From Pelobacter seleniigenes DSM 18267 (lineage in GTDB: Bacteria > Desulfobacterota > Desulfuromonadia > Desulfuromonadales > Geopsychrobacteraceae): DNA of 64,000 nucleotides. Location of the stretch: the NCBI RefSeq assembly GCF_000711225.1, contig NZ_JOMG01000002.1, positions 1,562,501 through 1,626,500 of the forward strand. Direction: 5' to 3'. The notes beneath the pieces were generated by a model. The model worked only from the letters and a program-made list of their open reading frames with translations. It had not been told where the DNA came from and did not search any database. Below, one piece after another: positions 52,465-63,533 of the stretch (within the stretch, counting starts at the first letter, position 1; every line of letters starts with the position of its first letter). The position numbers and the translations under genes are program-made.

Positions 52465-54813
52465 TCAGTATTTACCGAATTCGCTGTCCTCCAGAGGTAT
52501 CTGCTGCTTCATTGCTATTCTCGGCTGGATGTTGTGGTTGCCCCAGCCGCCGGTCGGGCGGTTCTTCTTGCTGACAAACTCGACCTGGTTGGCACCCCGA
52601 TTGTTCTTATCCAGAATGAATCTTTTCAGCATTTCGCGCATCTGCATGGCCTGGCTGGACAACTCTTCAGCAGCGGCCGCGCTTTCTTCGGCGCTGGCGG
52701 TATTCTGCTGGGTCACCTGGTCGATCTGGGTCAGCCCGGTGGTCACCTGGCTGATGCCCTGGGCCTGCTCATTGGATGCCGCAGCGATTTCCTCAAGCAG
52801 GGCCGCCACCTGGTTGGTCCCCTGCATGATCTCTTTCAGGGCTGCTGCGGTCTGCTCAGCCATCTGGTTGCCGCGGTCGGTCAAGACCACCGACCCTTCG
52901 ATCAATTCTGCGGTCTCTTCGGCAGCTTTGGCACTGCGCGCAGCAAGGTTACGCACCTCTTCGGCTACCACCGCAAACCCCTTCCCATGCTGGCCGGCCC
53001 GGGCGGCTTCGACCGCGGCATTAAGGGCGAGCAGGTTGGTCTGGAAGGCGATTTCGTCAATGACTTTGATAATTTTGCTGATGTTCTGCCCAGCCTGGTT
53101 GATTTCCCCCATGGCCGCAACCATTTCCGCCATCTGCCGGTCACCCTTTTCCGCAGCTTGTTTGGATTCATTGGACAGCCGGTTGGCGGTAGAGGCATTT
53201 TCGGCATTGGTCCGGACTTGATTGGCCATTTCATTCATCGAGGCCGTTACTTCTTCCAGGGAGCTGGCCGACTCCGTTGCCCCCTGCGACAGGGCCTGAC
53301 TGGCATCAGACACTTGGCCGGAGCCGGAGGCAATCTGTTCCCCAGCCACCTGAATCCCGCCGACCATCTCCCGCAGCCCTTCGAGCATTGCTTTCAACGC
53401 GTTGCCGAGCTGATCAGCAGAGGAGGCGATTTTGACCTCATGAGTCAGATCGCCCTGGGCAATGGCTTCAGCCAGTTCGCTGCGTCCCTGCAGGCTTTGG
53501 GCCATGCCGACCAGAACCGAGCCGAGCTCGGTGATTTCGTCGCGAGCCTGGTAGGCTTTGCATTGGCGGCAGTCGTTGTAGGTGCCGTTAGTGAGTTTGA
53601 CACAGATCGGATTGGGGCCGAAGGAGCCGGTGTCGACCCAGCAGTGGACTTCCTTGCCGTAGCTGGGACAGTCCTGCTGGCTGCAGTTGCCAAGGCTTGA
53701 GCAATTGATTTTGGCGCCCATCGGCAGGCTCTGATCCCTGGTGTCACCCTTGCCGTACTGGCTGATCACGGTAAAGGCCCGATGCAACGGTTTGGTGATA
53801 CTGCGGGTGATCAGGGTGGCAGCTGCCAGGCCGATCAAAGTGGCCATGATCAGTCCACCGATCATGGTACGGCCGGCGCTGCTTAATGCCTCGACGGCAA
53901 CAGTGGCGATGTTCTGGGTTCCTTCCATCCCGGCGACGGCAACGGCGCGAGCTTCCTTGACCACCGCATCGCCGAGGTCATTACGTTGTTGGCCCAATTC
54001 ATTGTTTTTGATCCAGTTGGCCAGGTAACTGTTCATGGCTGTTTGATAATCAGCGGCCGCCTGCTCGGTATTGGCAATCCGCTTCATATCATCCTGATGG
54101 GTGGTTATCTTTCTCAGCTCTGCGAACCTAGCCTTCATCAGGGCAAAATTTTCATTAGCGTCCTTGATCAGCTGCGGGTCCCGTTTAGCCTGAGATTTCC
54201 ATGCGGCCAGCCGGGTTGCGTTGCCGACATTGACAATGTCATTGGCGATGGTGATTTTTTTCAGGCGTTCCAGTAAGTCTGCCGGAGAGGACCCTGCCGT
54301 GATTTGGTCGGTCATCTTTTGGGTTTGCCCGGTCAGATATTCTTCGCAGTTGGTCATGTATTGAGCTGCTGCGGCATCGAGATTCTGCTGATTCTCAGCC
54401 ATGTTAGCGTTCACGGCGATGGTTTGATCGACCAGTTGCCGGTAAGAGGCAAATTCCGTTTCAACTTTTTCAACCGCCGGACGTAACGCCTTCAGGTGAG
54501 GCGCCTGGTCACCGAGGGCCTTGGCTGTGGTAAGACGTTCGGTCAGCATGGCCATGTTTTCTTTGGCGCTGGCGAGCAGGCTTTCATCTGCGGTGAATCC
54601 GTAGCCGCGCATGGCATACATGGTTCTGAATGAGCTGCGCTCGATCTTATTGGCAATATCGACCTCAGGAACATATTCCTGCTGCAGCATGACCGACTTG
54701 GTTTCGACTTTCTCCATATTGACAACGGCCAGAGCCCCGAGGACGATAGCGAGAATAAGCAGAACTCCAAAGCCACCGCCGATTTTTGTTCCTAACTTCA
54801 AATTTTTAAACAT
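52465..54813 (-). CDS. Methyl-accepting chemotaxis protein with a cysteine-rich linker module
   Basis: This ~782-residue receptor has TM1 (residues ~12-32), a helical periplasmic domain of ~280 residues, TM2 (~315-334) and a HAMP-like segment. A Cys-rich insertion (about 366-421) follows, with seven Cys in the pattern NC-x5-NC-x4-DCP ... HCW ... IC ... DCRQC. The signalling domain carries [18 protein letters not shown] at its hairpin tip. I chose the ATG at 54813, with AAAGGA eight bases upstream. The Cys module on the cytoplasmic side may bind a metal or cluster and sense redox state. The C-terminus lacks an NWETF-type tether. Confidence 0.92.
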   Translation of the reverse strand: MFKNLKLGTKIGGGFGVLLILAIVLGALAVVNMEKVETKSVMLQQEYVPEVDIANKIERSSFRTMYAMRGYGFTADESLLASAKENMAMLTERLTTAKALGDQAPHLKALRPAVEKVETEFASYRQLVDQTIAVNANMAENQQNLDAAAAQYMTNCEEYLTGQTQKMTDQITAGSSPADLLERLKKITIANDIVNVGNATRLAAWKSQAKRDPQLIKDANENFALMKARFAELRKITTHQDDMKRIANTEQAAADYQTAMNSYLANWIKNNELGQQRNDLGDAVVKEARAVAVAGMEGTQNIATVAVEALSSAGRTMIGGLIMATLIGLAAATLITRSITKPLHRAFTVISQYGKGDTRDQSLPMGAKINCSSLGNCSQQDCPSYGKEVHCWVDTGSFGPNPICVKLTNGTYNDCRQCKAYQARDEITELGSVLVGMAQSLQGRSELAEAIAQGDLTHEVKIASSADQLGNALKAMLEGLREMVGGIQVAGEQIASGSGQVSDASQALSQGATESASSLEEVTASMNEMANQVRTNAENASTANRLSNESKQAAEKGDRQMAEMVAAMGEINQAGQNISKIIKVIDEIAFQTNLLALNAAVEAARAGQHGKGFAVVAEEVRNLAARSAKAAEETAELIEGSVVLTDRGNQMAEQTAAALKEIMQGTNQVAALLEEIAAASNEQAQGISQVTTGLTQIDQVTQQNTASAEESAAAAEELSSQAMQMREMLKRFILDKNNRGANQVEFVSKKNRPTGGWGNHNIQPRIAMKQQIPLEDSEFGKY

Positions 54814-55458
54814 CAGTCGATCCTTTCTCCAAATTAAGAGGCTTGATTCATTCAAACGCAAGAGATCACTTCTGTTGCAAAAGCTTCCTGGCGGTCGTTG
54901 TTTTGCCAATGTTGCCAAACCACCGCCCTACATTCGTGGGGACAAGTCCTTTTTTATGACGGTAAATCGTGAGTAAATCCGGGTGTGCCCAGTTGATCAG
55001 TGCTTCATCACCTGACCTGGAACGAGTCACATTTAGGCCTTGCCGCCAAGAGGAAGAGACAGTTTTTCAGCTTTCGGCGGACAGGGCCGTTATCTGATTG
55101 TGGCGCTGTTCGTGTGGAGATCAACTCTCCAAAATAAAGCACAATTAATGCCAACTAACATTGTTGGTAATTCTCTGATTTTTATGGGAAAATGAATAGG
55201 TAACCGGGATGAGATGGAAGAGGAAAGGAAAGATAAGTTGCTTCTTTTTGACGACGGGAAAAGTCAATTGTTTAATAATACTAATAGAAATTCACGAAGG
55301 AAAAAAATCTTGCAGGTGCAATTATTATTGCATCCCTTACTGGGATAAATATCAATGACGATCTTCTAACACATTGATCAGGTGAACTGGGTCCTTGAAA
55401 TTCGGTGTGAAACTGGTTCCCTGCCAGGACAGCTTTCAATTTGCCAGGGCTCTGCTTT
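54814..55458. other. 645-bp intergenic region, no gene recognised
   Basis: AT-rich between about 55130 and 55380. Small stems occur (TGGAGA/TCTCCA near 55113; CCAAC/GTTGG near 55151). It must hold the chemoreceptor promoter; no convincing coding frame or known RNA is visible on either strand. Confidence 0.4.
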
Positions 55459-56328
55459 TCAATTCTGCTTGGCCGCGGCCATCTCCTGGCGCAAGGCATT
55501 GCGCAAACTTTTGGCAATGGGGCCGACCGTCCCCTGGTTAATGGTAAAATCATCGACCTTGACCACCGGCATGACTTCCAGTGAGGTCGAGGTGATGAAA
55601 ACCTCATCGGCAAATTTGAGATCCTGCAGTTTGAATTCACCGGTGACCACGCGCAGATTCAATTTCTGTTCACAGAGCCGCATGATAGTGGCCCTGGTGA
55701 CCCCTTCCAGCAGCCCGGTCGAGACGTCGGGGGTGAAGACCCACTGTCCTTTGCTCCAAAAAATATTCGACGAGGCACCCTCACAGATGTGTTTTTTATT
55801 GTTGAGCATGATCACTTCGAAAGCCCCGGCGGCCCTGGCCTCAAGCTTGCCGAGCAGGCTGTTGAGGTTGCTGATGGCCTTGATCTGCGGGTTGATCGCC
55901 TCGGGGGCATTGCGCCGGGTTGCGGCTACCCGCAGCCGGATGCCCTGCTCATAGTGTTCAGCGCCGAAACCGGAAAATTCGCGGGCCATAATCAGGCAGG
56001 TCAGGTTGCTGTCCATATGGTGCTGGAAGCCGATCTCGCCGCGGCCCCGGGTGATGGTGATGCGGAAGTAGCCATGAGTCAGTTCGTTCAAGCGTTGTAA
56101 TTCGAGCAGAATCTCTTCTAGGTCCTGCTGGGAGAAAGTCAGAGGATAGTTAAGGGCACGAGCCGACTGCAGCAAGCGTCGGTAATGCTGGTCAAACTGG
56201 TAAAGGCGGCCGTTAACTGAGCGAAAGCTTTCGAAAATTCCGTCACCGTAAAGAAAGCCCTGATCGAACACCGAAATCGTGGCTTGATCGCTGCAGATAA
56301 ATCCGCCGTTGAGGTATACATAACCCAT
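55459..56328 (-). CDS. Class IV PLP-dependent aminotransferase (branched-chain / D-amino-acid / ADC-lyase fold)
   Basis: This 289-residue fold-type IV enzyme has FLYGDGIFESFRSVNG near the N-terminus, the PLP lysine in IKAISNLNSLLGKLEA and CEGASSNIFWSKG followed by GLLEGVTRATIM. These motifs cover branched-chain aminotransferases, D-amino acid transaminases and aminodeoxychorismate lyases. The EAxxxAGAFEVIMLNNKKHICEG segment favours an aminotransferase, but the substrate is not fixed. It appears monocistronic, bounded upstream by the MITE-like repeat. Confidence 0.87.
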   Translation of the reverse strand: MGYVYLNGGFICSDQATISVFDQGFLYGDGIFESFRSVNGRLYQFDQHYRRLLQSARALNYPLTFSQQDLEEILLELQRLNELTHGYFRITITRGRGEIGFQHHMDSNLTCLIMAREFSGFGAEHYEQGIRLRVAATRRNAPEAINPQIKAISNLNSLLGKLEARAAGAFEVIMLNNKKHICEGASSNIFWSKGQWVFTPDVSTGLLEGVTRATIMRLCEQKLNLRVVTGEFKLQDLKFADEVFITSTSLEVMPVVKVDDFTINQGTVGPIAKSLRNALRQEMAAAKQN

Positions 56329-56419
56329 GCTTTATCGATCCTTTCCGGAGGTTGTGAGGGAGAGCATCTTCTTTGTCTCCAGATTTTACCATGAACGCAA
56401 ACTTTGGAGACAGCCAGGA

Positions 56420-56596
56420 ATGCGCGAGCTTAAGCAGCTTTGCAGTAAACTCGGGACTGTTCCCAGGGTCATCGGGGGCTGTCCCAAGAGTTTGCGAGCC
56501 ATGAAACTGTAACGGTTAACACCGCAAAGGCCTGGGACAGCCCCCGTGCGGGGACAGTCCCGGTTTTGCTGCCAGCGACTCTTAAATAAGCGCCAT
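56420..56596. repeat. MITE-like nested palindromic repeat, copy 2
   Basis: This ~177-bp element has the same nested inverted structure as 46950-47128, with only a few substitutions in the inner part (for example GTTCCC for GTCCCC at 56459 and TAACGG for TCGCGG at 56509). The outermost 15-20 bases are more diverged. It lies between the aminotransferase and efflux operons. Confidence 0.9.
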
Positions 56597-56620
56597 TCAT
56601 GACAGTCACTGCTTCCCCGG

Positions 56621-58213
56621 TCAATCGCTGACGACAACCCCGCGCCGCTCCAGCAGGCTCCCTTCGGCAAGATACAGATTGACCAGGGCAATGCGATAGC
56701 TGACCACCGCATCGATTTCGGCAATCTGGGTCTGCAGCAGGTCACGCTGGGCCTGGGCTACCAGCAGCGCAGTGCTGATACCGACCTCAAAGCGTTCCCG
56801 CTCGGCCGCCAGGGTCTGTTCCTGGAAAATCCGGGTGGTGTGGCTGGCAGCGATTTGTTGGCGGGTGCGTTCGACTTCGTTGGCGGCCAGACGCACATCC
56901 AACTGCACCAGTTGGCTGAGATTGGTCACGGCGGCAAGAGCCTGTTGCCGGGAGCTTTGGGCGGCCAGGTTACGGGCTTTGGCGGCACGGTTACCGAGCA
57001 GATAGCTAAGCTGCAGGCCGCTGGTCAAATCATAGGTGTTGCCGTCAAGATCGCGAAAAGCGGCGGAAAAGTTCTCCGCATAACCTGTTTTACCCAGGGC
57101 GATGAAAAAATCCAGGCGCGGCAGCAGGCCGTTACGGGTGACCAGGGTTTCCAGGCGATTTTGCTGCAGCCGCAGGCGCGCTTCATTGAGATCGGCGCGC
57201 AGCCGTTGCGCCAGGGCCAGGCGGTCGTCCAGATCGGTCAGCGGCTGGGCAGAGATGCGTGGATTACTGGTGGTTTCGATGGGCTGGTCATGATCATTCT
57301 CAAGCGAAGGGGTGAGCAGGCGCAGCAGGCGCAGCCGCCGTTCTTCAAGCAGACTGCGGGCATCGAGGAGCGCCTGAATGCGCAAGGCTTCTTCCGCTTG
57401 GGCGGCCGCAACTTCAATTTTAGGCAAGGTGCCGACCTCGATACGGGCCTCGATATCTTCCCGCTGCTGTCTGGCCACGGCCAGGGACGCTTCGAAAATG
57501 GCGATCTCCTCCCGGGCGAGGACATAATTCCAGTAAGCGATTTCTGTATCGGCCAGCAGGGTTTCGCTGAAGCCGCGTAGTTCATCCAGGCTGATCCGGG
57601 TCTCCAGTTCCGCCTGGCGGATGGACGCCAGGTTGACGGCAGGTCCCCGGCCGCGCAGCAGGGACTGGGTGATGCTCAGTTCCAGCCGGGCGGTCTGCTG
57701 TTCGGGTTCGCGATTGGAAATGGTCCGCTCATGGCTGACCGTTCCTTCAACAACCGTTCCCGTGGGCAACTCCTGGCGCAGCCCGGCGCTCGAGATGGTA
57801 TCATCGCCCACGACATTGTACAGCTCGCCGCTGGAGCGGGAGGTTTCAGTGGCTTTTTCTTTATAGTATTCGAATTTGGCAAAAAGTTCCGGATCGTACC
57901 TGCCGCGTTCGATCTGGGCGAAGGTTCCGCTGATAACCGGACCAAAGCGGCGTACCTGCAGGTCAGTGTTGTTATGCAGGGCCAGCAATACCGCCTGCTC
58001 CACGGACAGCGTTGCCAGGTTGGCCGGCTCGGGGGATGTTTTTGGGGCAGAGGGTGGTTCAGTCAACACGGCAGAGAGGCTGTCCAGGGCTGCTGGCGGT
58101 GCGGCGACCGGTTCGCTGGTAAAAGGCGGCCAGCGGTCAACCGGGGTGCAGCCGGAGCTGAACAGCAACCAGACCAGGCCGCATAACAGGGCTGTCGATG
58201 ATCTAACTGTCAT
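56621..58213 (-). CDS. TolC-family outer-membrane efflux lipoprotein
   Basis: This 530-residue outer-membrane factor has a lipoprotein signal peptide (lipobox FSSGC, acylated Cys at ~22). Two OEP repeats rich in long helices follow ([17 protein letters not shown] and [16 protein letters not shown]). It would form the outer channel of the tripartite pump encoded upstream in the same operon; its start overlaps the RND gene by 4 bp. The substrate is probably a hydrophobic or amphiphilic toxic compound, as for HAE-type pumps. Confidence 0.9.
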   Translation of the reverse strand: MTVRSSTALLCGLVWLLFSSGCTPVDRWPPFTSEPVAAPPAALDSLSAVLTEPPSAPKTSPEPANLATLSVEQAVLLALHNNTDLQVRRFGPVISGTFAQIERGRYDPELFAKFEYYKEKATETSRSSGELYNVVGDDTISSAGLRQELPTGTVVEGTVSHERTISNREPEQQTARLELSITQSLLRGRGPAVNLASIRQAELETRISLDELRGFSETLLADTEIAYWNYVLAREEIAIFEASLAVARQQREDIEARIEVGTLPKIEVAAAQAEEALRIQALLDARSLLEERRLRLLRLLTPSLENDHDQPIETTSNPRISAQPLTDLDDRLALAQRLRADLNEARLRLQQNRLETLVTRNGLLPRLDFFIALGKTGYAENFSAAFRDLDGNTYDLTSGLQLSYLLGNRAAKARNLAAQSSRQQALAAVTNLSQLVQLDVRLAANEVERTRQQIAASHTTRIFQEQTLAAERERFEVGISTALLVAQAQRDLLQTQIAEIDAVVSYRIALVNLYLAEGSLLERRGVVVSD

Positions 58214-61200
58214 GGTTTCGGCTCTTTGGGTTGAGGGTGGAAGAGGGAATAGACGACGGGAATCAGCACCAGGGTGATTAGGGTTGATCCGCTCAGGCCA
58301 CCGATCACCACCCGGGCCAGTGGGGCCTGGGCATCCGCTCCTTCGCCGATCCCGAAGGCCAGCGGCATCAGGGCGAGGATGGTGGTCAGGGTGGTCATCA
58401 GGATCGGCCGCAGCCGGCGTCGTCCGGCCTCGGCGACCGCGTCCTCCACCGGCATTCCCCAGCGCACCAGCTGACCGGCCTGGTCGACCAGCAGGATAGC
58501 GTTGTTGACCACGATTCCTCCCAACATGATACAGCCGATGAAGGATTGCAGGTTCAGGGTGGTCTGGGTCACAAACAGGATGGCCAGCACCCCGACGGCG
58601 GAAACTGGCACCGAGACCATAACCACCAGTGGGTCGCGCAATGACTCATACTGGCAGGCCAGGACCATGTAGACCAAGAGCAGTGCCAGGACCAGGGACA
58701 GAATCAGTTCGTCGAAGGCTTTCTGCTGTTCTTCGTAATTACCGGTCACCAGCAGATCGTAACCGACCGGGCGGGGGATCTCATCGATGGCTGCTTGCAC
58801 GTCGCCGGCCACCGAACCCAGATCGCGGTCGGTCACGTTGGCCTGGACGGTCACCAGCCGTTGCTGGTCCTTGCGATCGATCTGCACCGGACCGCGCGCC
58901 GCCTGATTGCTGACCATGTTGCGCAGGGCCACCTGGCTGCCGTCCGGGGTGGTCAGGGTCAGGTCGAGGATTTCGTCCAGAGAACGTTTTTCGGCGTCCT
59001 TGAGCTGGACAAAGATCCGGTAGGAATTCCCTTCAGCTCGGAACTCGCCAGCCTTGCTCCCGGCAATGGCGGTCTCCAGGATTTCGCTGACATCGCGAAT
59101 GCTCAGGCCGAGATCGGCAATTTTGTTACGGTCGATCTGGATGTTCTGCTGAGGAATCCCGGCGACCTGGCTGCTTTCGATGTCAGAGATACCAGTGATG
59201 CCAGCGAGCCGCTGCCTGACCTGGTTGGCCAGGGAATCGAGCACCTGCAGATCGAAACCGCGCACTTCGACACTCAACCCCGAATCGCCGCCGAGGATCC
59301 GTTCGAGGAGAAATTGCCCCTGGGGGGCCCTGGTGCGGATGGTCATGCCGGGAATTTTGCCGCTCAGGCGCTGCCGCAGATCCGCGGCGATGTCCTTATT
59401 GGAACGGGTTCTTTGCCCGGCCGGGGCCAGGGACATGCGGATTTCGGTTTTGGCGGCGTCGCTCGGCCGCCAGCCCGAGGAGCCGACATTGATCACCGTG
59501 GAAATCGCCTCGGGGACGCTGCCGTAAACCAGCTGCTCCATTTTTCGAGCCTGGCGGTCCAACAATTCCAGGGTGGTGCCGATTTCCATTTCCCCAGTCA
59601 CCCGAACTTCCCCCTCATCGCTTGGTGGCAAAAATTCGCTGCCGATAAAGGGCAACAGCAGCAGGCTGGCGCCGAGCAGAGACAGGGCCAGGAGCACGGT
59701 CGCCAGGCGCTGGCGTAAAATGCGTTTGAGCAGGTTGCGGTAGCCGTTATCCAGTCCTTTGAGCAGTTCGCCCGACCAGTCGATGAGGCGCATGATACCG
59801 GGCGGACGTCTGGCTTCCAGCTGGGCTTCGGTTTTGAGCAGGCGCGACGCCAGCATCGGCAGCAAACTCAGGGAAACCAGCAGGGAACAGACCAAGGCAA
59901 AGATGATGACGTAGGACAGCTCCTGAAAAAGGACCCCGGCTACGCCGCGCACAAATACCAGGGGGAGGAAAATTACCAGGGTGGTGATGGTGCTGGCAAT
60001 GATGGCCGGGCCGACTTCCCGCGCCCCTTCTACCGCTGCAAAATCCGGGTCTTCATGGTTTTCCTGCTGGCGGCGGAAGATATTTTCCAGCACCACCACC
60101 GAGCTGTCGACCATCATCCCCACCCCGAGAGCCAGACCGCCCAGGGTCATCAGATTAAGGGTGAACCCGCCGAAATAAATCAGGGCAAAGGTGGCAATAA
60201 CCGAAATCGGGATAGCCAGGGAGATGACCAGAGTCGAGCGAATGTTGCGCAGGAAAAAGAGCAGGACCAGGATTGCCAGACCACCGCCGTAGATGACCGA
60301 CTGGGCGACATTGGCGATGGAGCGTTCGATGAAATTACCCTGATTGATGACCGGGATAATGCGAATTTGCGGGAAAGCGCGGTTGACCGCATCGATCTCG
60401 CCAAGGATGGCCTTGGCGACCTCCACGGTATTGGCGTCAGCCTGTTTGCGCACGGCCACCCGCAGGCCACGCTGGCCATTCACCCTGACGATCCGCTGAA
60501 GTTTTTCATAAGTATCACTGACCCTGGCCAGCTGTCCCAGAGTAACGGCAGCGCCGTCGCGACGGAAAATGACCGTATTGCGGAGCTGATCCAGGGAGGT
60601 GAACTCGGCCGCGGCCCGCAAGGAGACTTCGTAACGGCCCTGTTCGATTTTGCCGGCCGGCAGATCGAGGTTGGCGTCGCGAATGGCCTGCAACACCTGA
60701 TCGAAGGGCAGGCTGAGGGCCTTGACCCGATCGGGGTCGAGCTCGACCCGGACTTCTCGTTTAAACTCTCCCCACAGATCGACCTGGGCGACACCGGGCA
60801 GGCGGGCAAAACGATAGCGGATTTGATCCTCGATCAACTGGGTCAGCTCAACCGGATCGAGATTGCTGGAAATGCCCATGATCACCACCGGAAAGCTGGC
60901 GACATCGAACTTGCTGACCCGGGGGCGGACAATGTCGTCCGGCAGTTCGTTGATTTCGTCTTCAAGCTTCGACTGGACATCAAGGGCGGCGGTATCGATA
61001 TCCGTACCCCAGACAAAGCTGACCCGGACCGTGCTGTTGCCTTCGGACGACTGGGAGGTCATGTCCTTGACTCCGGGCACGGTGGCGACGATCTCTTCGA
61101 TGATCTGAGTCACCAGCCGTTCCATGACTTCGGGGCTGGCTCCTTCATACTGGGTGCGGATGGTCAACGTCGGCAGTTCGATATCCGGGAGCAGGTCGGT

Positions 61201-61299
61201 TTTCAGGCGGCTGAGGGAGAAGGCCCCGATAATGACGATGATCAGGGTGACCATGGTGGTGAACACCGGTCTGCACACGCTGAATCCGGGAAGGTTCAT
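58210..61299 (-). CDS. RND efflux pump inner-membrane subunit (HAE-1-like)
   Basis: This 1029-residue, 12-helix transporter has two large periplasmic loops and the standard start [20 protein letters not shown]. In TM4, [23 protein letters not shown] keeps the first of the two proton-relay Asp residues, with Ser at the second, a variant common in this subfamily. It lies 18 bp downstream of the adaptor gene and overlaps the outer-membrane factor gene. The pump is powered by the proton gradient; drug versus metal specificity is not certain, but no heavy-metal motif is seen. Confidence 0.94.
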   Translation of the reverse strand: MNLPGFSVCRPVFTTMVTLIIVIIGAFSLSRLKTDLLPDIELPTLTIRTQYEGASPEVMERLVTQIIEEIVATVPGVKDMTSQSSEGNSTVRVSFVWGTDIDTAALDVQSKLEDEINELPDDIVRPRVSKFDVASFPVVIMGISSNLDPVELTQLIEDQIRYRFARLPGVAQVDLWGEFKREVRVELDPDRVKALSLPFDQVLQAIRDANLDLPAGKIEQGRYEVSLRAAAEFTSLDQLRNTVIFRRDGAAVTLGQLARVSDTYEKLQRIVRVNGQRGLRVAVRKQADANTVEVAKAILGEIDAVNRAFPQIRIIPVINQGNFIERSIANVAQSVIYGGGLAILVLLFFLRNIRSTLVISLAIPISVIATFALIYFGGFTLNLMTLGGLALGVGMMVDSSVVVLENIFRRQQENHEDPDFAAVEGAREVGPAIIASTITTLVIFLPLVFVRGVAGVLFQELSYVIIFALVCSLLVSLSLLPMLASRLLKTEAQLEARRPPGIMRLIDWSGELLKGLDNGYRNLLKRILRQRLATVLLALSLLGASLLLLPFIGSEFLPPSDEGEVRVTGEMEIGTTLELLDRQARKMEQLVYGSVPEAISTVINVGSSGWRPSDAAKTEIRMSLAPAGQRTRSNKDIAADLRQRLSGKIPGMTIRTRAPQGQFLLERILGGDSGLSVEVRGFDLQVLDSLANQVRQRLAGITGISDIESSQVAGIPQQNIQIDRNKIADLGLSIRDVSEILETAIAGSKAGEFRAEGNSYRIFVQLKDAEKRSLDEILDLTLTTPDGSQVALRNMVSNQAARGPVQIDRKDQQRLVTVQANVTDRDLGSVAGDVQAAIDEIPRPVGYDLLVTGNYEEQQKAFDELILSLVLALLLVYMVLACQYESLRDPLVVMVSVPVSAVGVLAILFVTQTTLNLQSFIGCIMLGGIVVNNAILLVDQAGQLVRWGMPVEDAVAEAGRRRLRPILMTTLTTILALMPLAFGIGEGADAQAPLARVVIGGLSGSTLITLVLIPVVYSLFHPQPKEPKP

Positions 61300-61317
61300 G
61301 AATCCCCCCTGCTCATC

Positions 61318-62511
61318 TTAGTGGTTGGCCGGAGCAGTGCTCTGCTCAGCCGGGATGGTAATGGCCGAACCGTCGCCCAGCAACTGCTGACCGAGGGTGA
61401 CGACGCGTCCACGCAAAGAAGAACCGACCAGTTCCACCCGTTCGGCGTTGCGGATGCCGACCTCGACCTCCTGCCAGGACACCGAGTGCCCATCGGCCGC
61501 AACCAGGAAGACCCCGGTTTGCCCGTCTCTGGTGGTCAGCGCCTGTTCCGGAACGATAACGGCTTCGCTCTGCCGGGCCAGCACCGCCGTGGCGCGGATG
61601 AACATACCGGGCTTAAGGCGTTGGCCGGGATTGTCAATAAGCAGTTCGACGCGGGCCTGACGAGTGGCTTCCTTGAAAACCGGGGCGATCCGCTCAATTT
61701 GGCCTGGAAAAACCTCGCCCGGGAAAGCGTCAGTGGTGAGCCGGACCGGGAGGCCGGGCTGGAGCAGGGCGTAATCGCGTTCGGCGACATAGATGACACC
61801 GATGATCGGATCAAGCTCGACGATGCGCAGCAGCGGTGCATTGGCCGCCACCATTTCGCCTTCATCGACAAACCGTTCGGCAACCACCCGGCGCTCCTCG
61901 CCGCCGCTCCAGTTGGCGGTGATGCGGGTATAACCGAGACGGATATTGGCTGTCTCCAGGGCTGCTTCAGCATGGGCGACCTGTGCTTCAGCGGCATTCA
62001 AACCGACCTGTTTGGCGAGCTGGTTGGCCTGCGCCGCATCGAACTGGGATTCCGAGGCCACCCCGCGCTGGCGCAAGGTCTTCATTCGTTCGAATTCGCG
62101 CGCGCCGATGGCCAGCGCGCTGCGGGCTTCTGCCAGATTGGCCCTGGCCACGGCCAGGTCGGCTTTGGCCTGGGAAACCGCCTGGATATATTCCCCGTTA
62201 TCCAGCTCCCCGACCGTTTGATTGCGCTGGACCGCATCGGCAATATTAGCGCTCAAGTGCACCACGCGGCCTGCCACTTTGGGCGCGACCACGAACTCGG
62301 CGCGAGGGGCTAGAGCTCCGCTGAAGGAGCGCTGCAGTTCGATGGGGCCGTGTTCGATCGCGGTTACTTCAACCGGCGCCGGCCGCTTCGCCCCAGCCTT
62401 GGCTCCCCCCGTCCTGCCTGCGGGATTGCGTAGCGCGACCTGCCAGACCAGGCCTGCTGCAGCGGCCCCCAGAATAATCAGCAAGACCATCTTGGCGGTG
62501 GTTATCTTCAT
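61318..62511 (-). CDS. RND efflux periplasmic adaptor subunit
   Basis: This ~397-residue membrane-fusion protein has an N-terminal anchor helix (KMVLLIILGAAAAGLVW) and the lipoyl/barrel-sandwich halves around residues 60-100 and 185-215, split by a helical hairpin rich in Ala/Glu. A beta-barrel segment (GVIYVAERDYALLQPGLPVRL) and a membrane-proximal domain follow. The start is uncertain: ATG at 62511 gives the cleanest N-terminus, while ATG 62532 or TTG 62550 would add 7-13 residues. It is the first gene of the efflux operon. Confidence 0.9.
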   Translation of the reverse strand: MKITTAKMVLLIILGAAAAGLVWQVALRNPAGRTGGAKAGAKRPAPVEVTAIEHGPIELQRSFSGALAPRAEFVVAPKVAGRVVHLSANIADAVQRNQTVGELDNGEYIQAVSQAKADLAVARANLAEARSALAIGAREFERMKTLRQRGVASESQFDAAQANQLAKQVGLNAAEAQVAHAEAALETANIRLGYTRITANWSGGEERRVVAERFVDEGEMVAANAPLLRIVELDPIIGVIYVAERDYALLQPGLPVRLTTDAFPGEVFPGQIERIAPVFKEATRQARVELLIDNPGQRLKPGMFIRATAVLARQSEAVIVPEQALTTRDGQTGVFLVAADGHSVSWQEVEVGIRNAERVELVGSSLRGRVVTLGQQLLGDGSAITIPAEQSTAPANH

Positions 62512-62765
62512 CGTTGTTGATCCGGATGTCATTGGGATATGAAGTGGCAACGCCTTATGAATCAGGGTGTTGCCTCGGTTATGACAGAATTCTTACCCGT
62601 CAGCTACACAAATCATAACAAGTTTATGCGGATAAATACCATGCCGAAGGTCTGGATTAGGAGTTTTCAGGCGTGCATATACCCCTGGGGCGAAGCCAGA
62701 CAAGCGTCTGAATCAAGAGGAGAGAGGCTGTCCGATGGGGTTCCCGGAGTAGCGCAAAGCCGGGC

Positions 62766-63533
62766 TCAGGAGGTGATAACGGACGACATGCTGCCCTTGA
62801 AATAGGCGAGGCGATAACTGGCCGGGATGGTCCCGTCCTGGTTGGCGAACTCCTGTTCATAGCTGCGAATAAAGGCCTGCAACGCGGCCCGGCCACCTGC
62901 TCGGCCGTGCCCGGAGTAACCGGCGCCGGTGGCTTGCTGGGTGTGCAACAGGGTCATCACATCAGGGTAAGAGCGGATGACGGTCTCTGCCTGCATGGTC
63001 ACGGTCTGCCGGGTGGTTCGCTGCAGCAGTTGCAGGAACTGCTGTTCGCCGGGGAGGGGATAGACCCGACCGAAACCGCTACTCTGGTTGAGCTGTGCCA
63101 TTTCGGCAAAGGTGCCGCGGCAGAACAGGGCAAAGAGGAAGGTTCCGCCCGGCCGCAGACAACTGAGCAGGCGAGGGATGGATTGCTCCGGCTGGCTGAG
63201 CCACTGCAGGCTGGAGGAGCTGACCAGCAGATCGATGCTGCCGGGGCGGATCGGCAAGGCTTCCGCATCAGCCTGAATCCTGTGAGGGGCCAGGTGCGCC
63301 GGCAGCCTGAGCAGGGGCGCGCGGGCGATATCCAAGGTGAGCAGGGTTTCGATCTTAACTCGATCAACCAGTTTTTCAGTGAACAGGCCATCGCCGCTGC
63401 CGATTTCCAGCACGGTCCGACAATGTTTCATATCCAGCAGCGCGGCCAACTTGGCAGCCGCCTCCGCCTGCACCGTGGCGGCCTGGCGATAACTGGCCGC
63501 GGCCCGGTCAAAAGAGCGCTGAACCGCTAACAT
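62766..63533 (-). CDS. bioC: Malonyl-ACP O-methyltransferase
   Basis: This 255-residue SAM-dependent methyltransferase has VLEIGSGDGLFTEKL (SAM motif I), the DIARAPL acidic strand end and the BioC segment SSSSLQWLSQPEQSIPRLLSCLRPGGTFLFALFCRGTFAE. BioC methylates malonyl-ACP to start pimelate assembly for biotin. Its start overlaps the upstream hydrolase gene by 26 bp, which fits a BioC plus esterase pair. No other biotin gene is inside the window; they may lie beyond the right edge. Confidence 0.9.
   Translation of the reverse strand: MLAVQRSFDRAAASYRQAATVQAEAAAKLAALLDMKHCRTVLEIGSGDGLFTEKLVDRVKIETLLTLDIARAPLLRLPAHLAPHRIQADAEALPIRPGSIDLLVSSSSLQWLSQPEQSIPRLLSCLRPGGTFLFALFCRGTFAEMAQLNQSSGFGRVYPLPGEQQFLQLLQRTTRQTVTMQAETVIRSYPDVMTLLHTQQATGAGYSGHGRAGGRAALQAFIRSYEQEFANQDGTIPASYRLAYFKGSMSSVITS

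Noticed and set aside
52534-53700. 388-codon open frame on the plus strand
   Set aside because: Antisense shadow of the chemoreceptor gene; no motif and no ribosome-binding site.
60055-62313. 752-codon open frame on the plus strand
   Set aside because: It lies antisense to the RND pump and adaptor genes, whose products are unmistakable. Its composition (Asp/Gly/His/Gln-rich) is typical of reverse frames of GC-rich genes, and it has no known motif.
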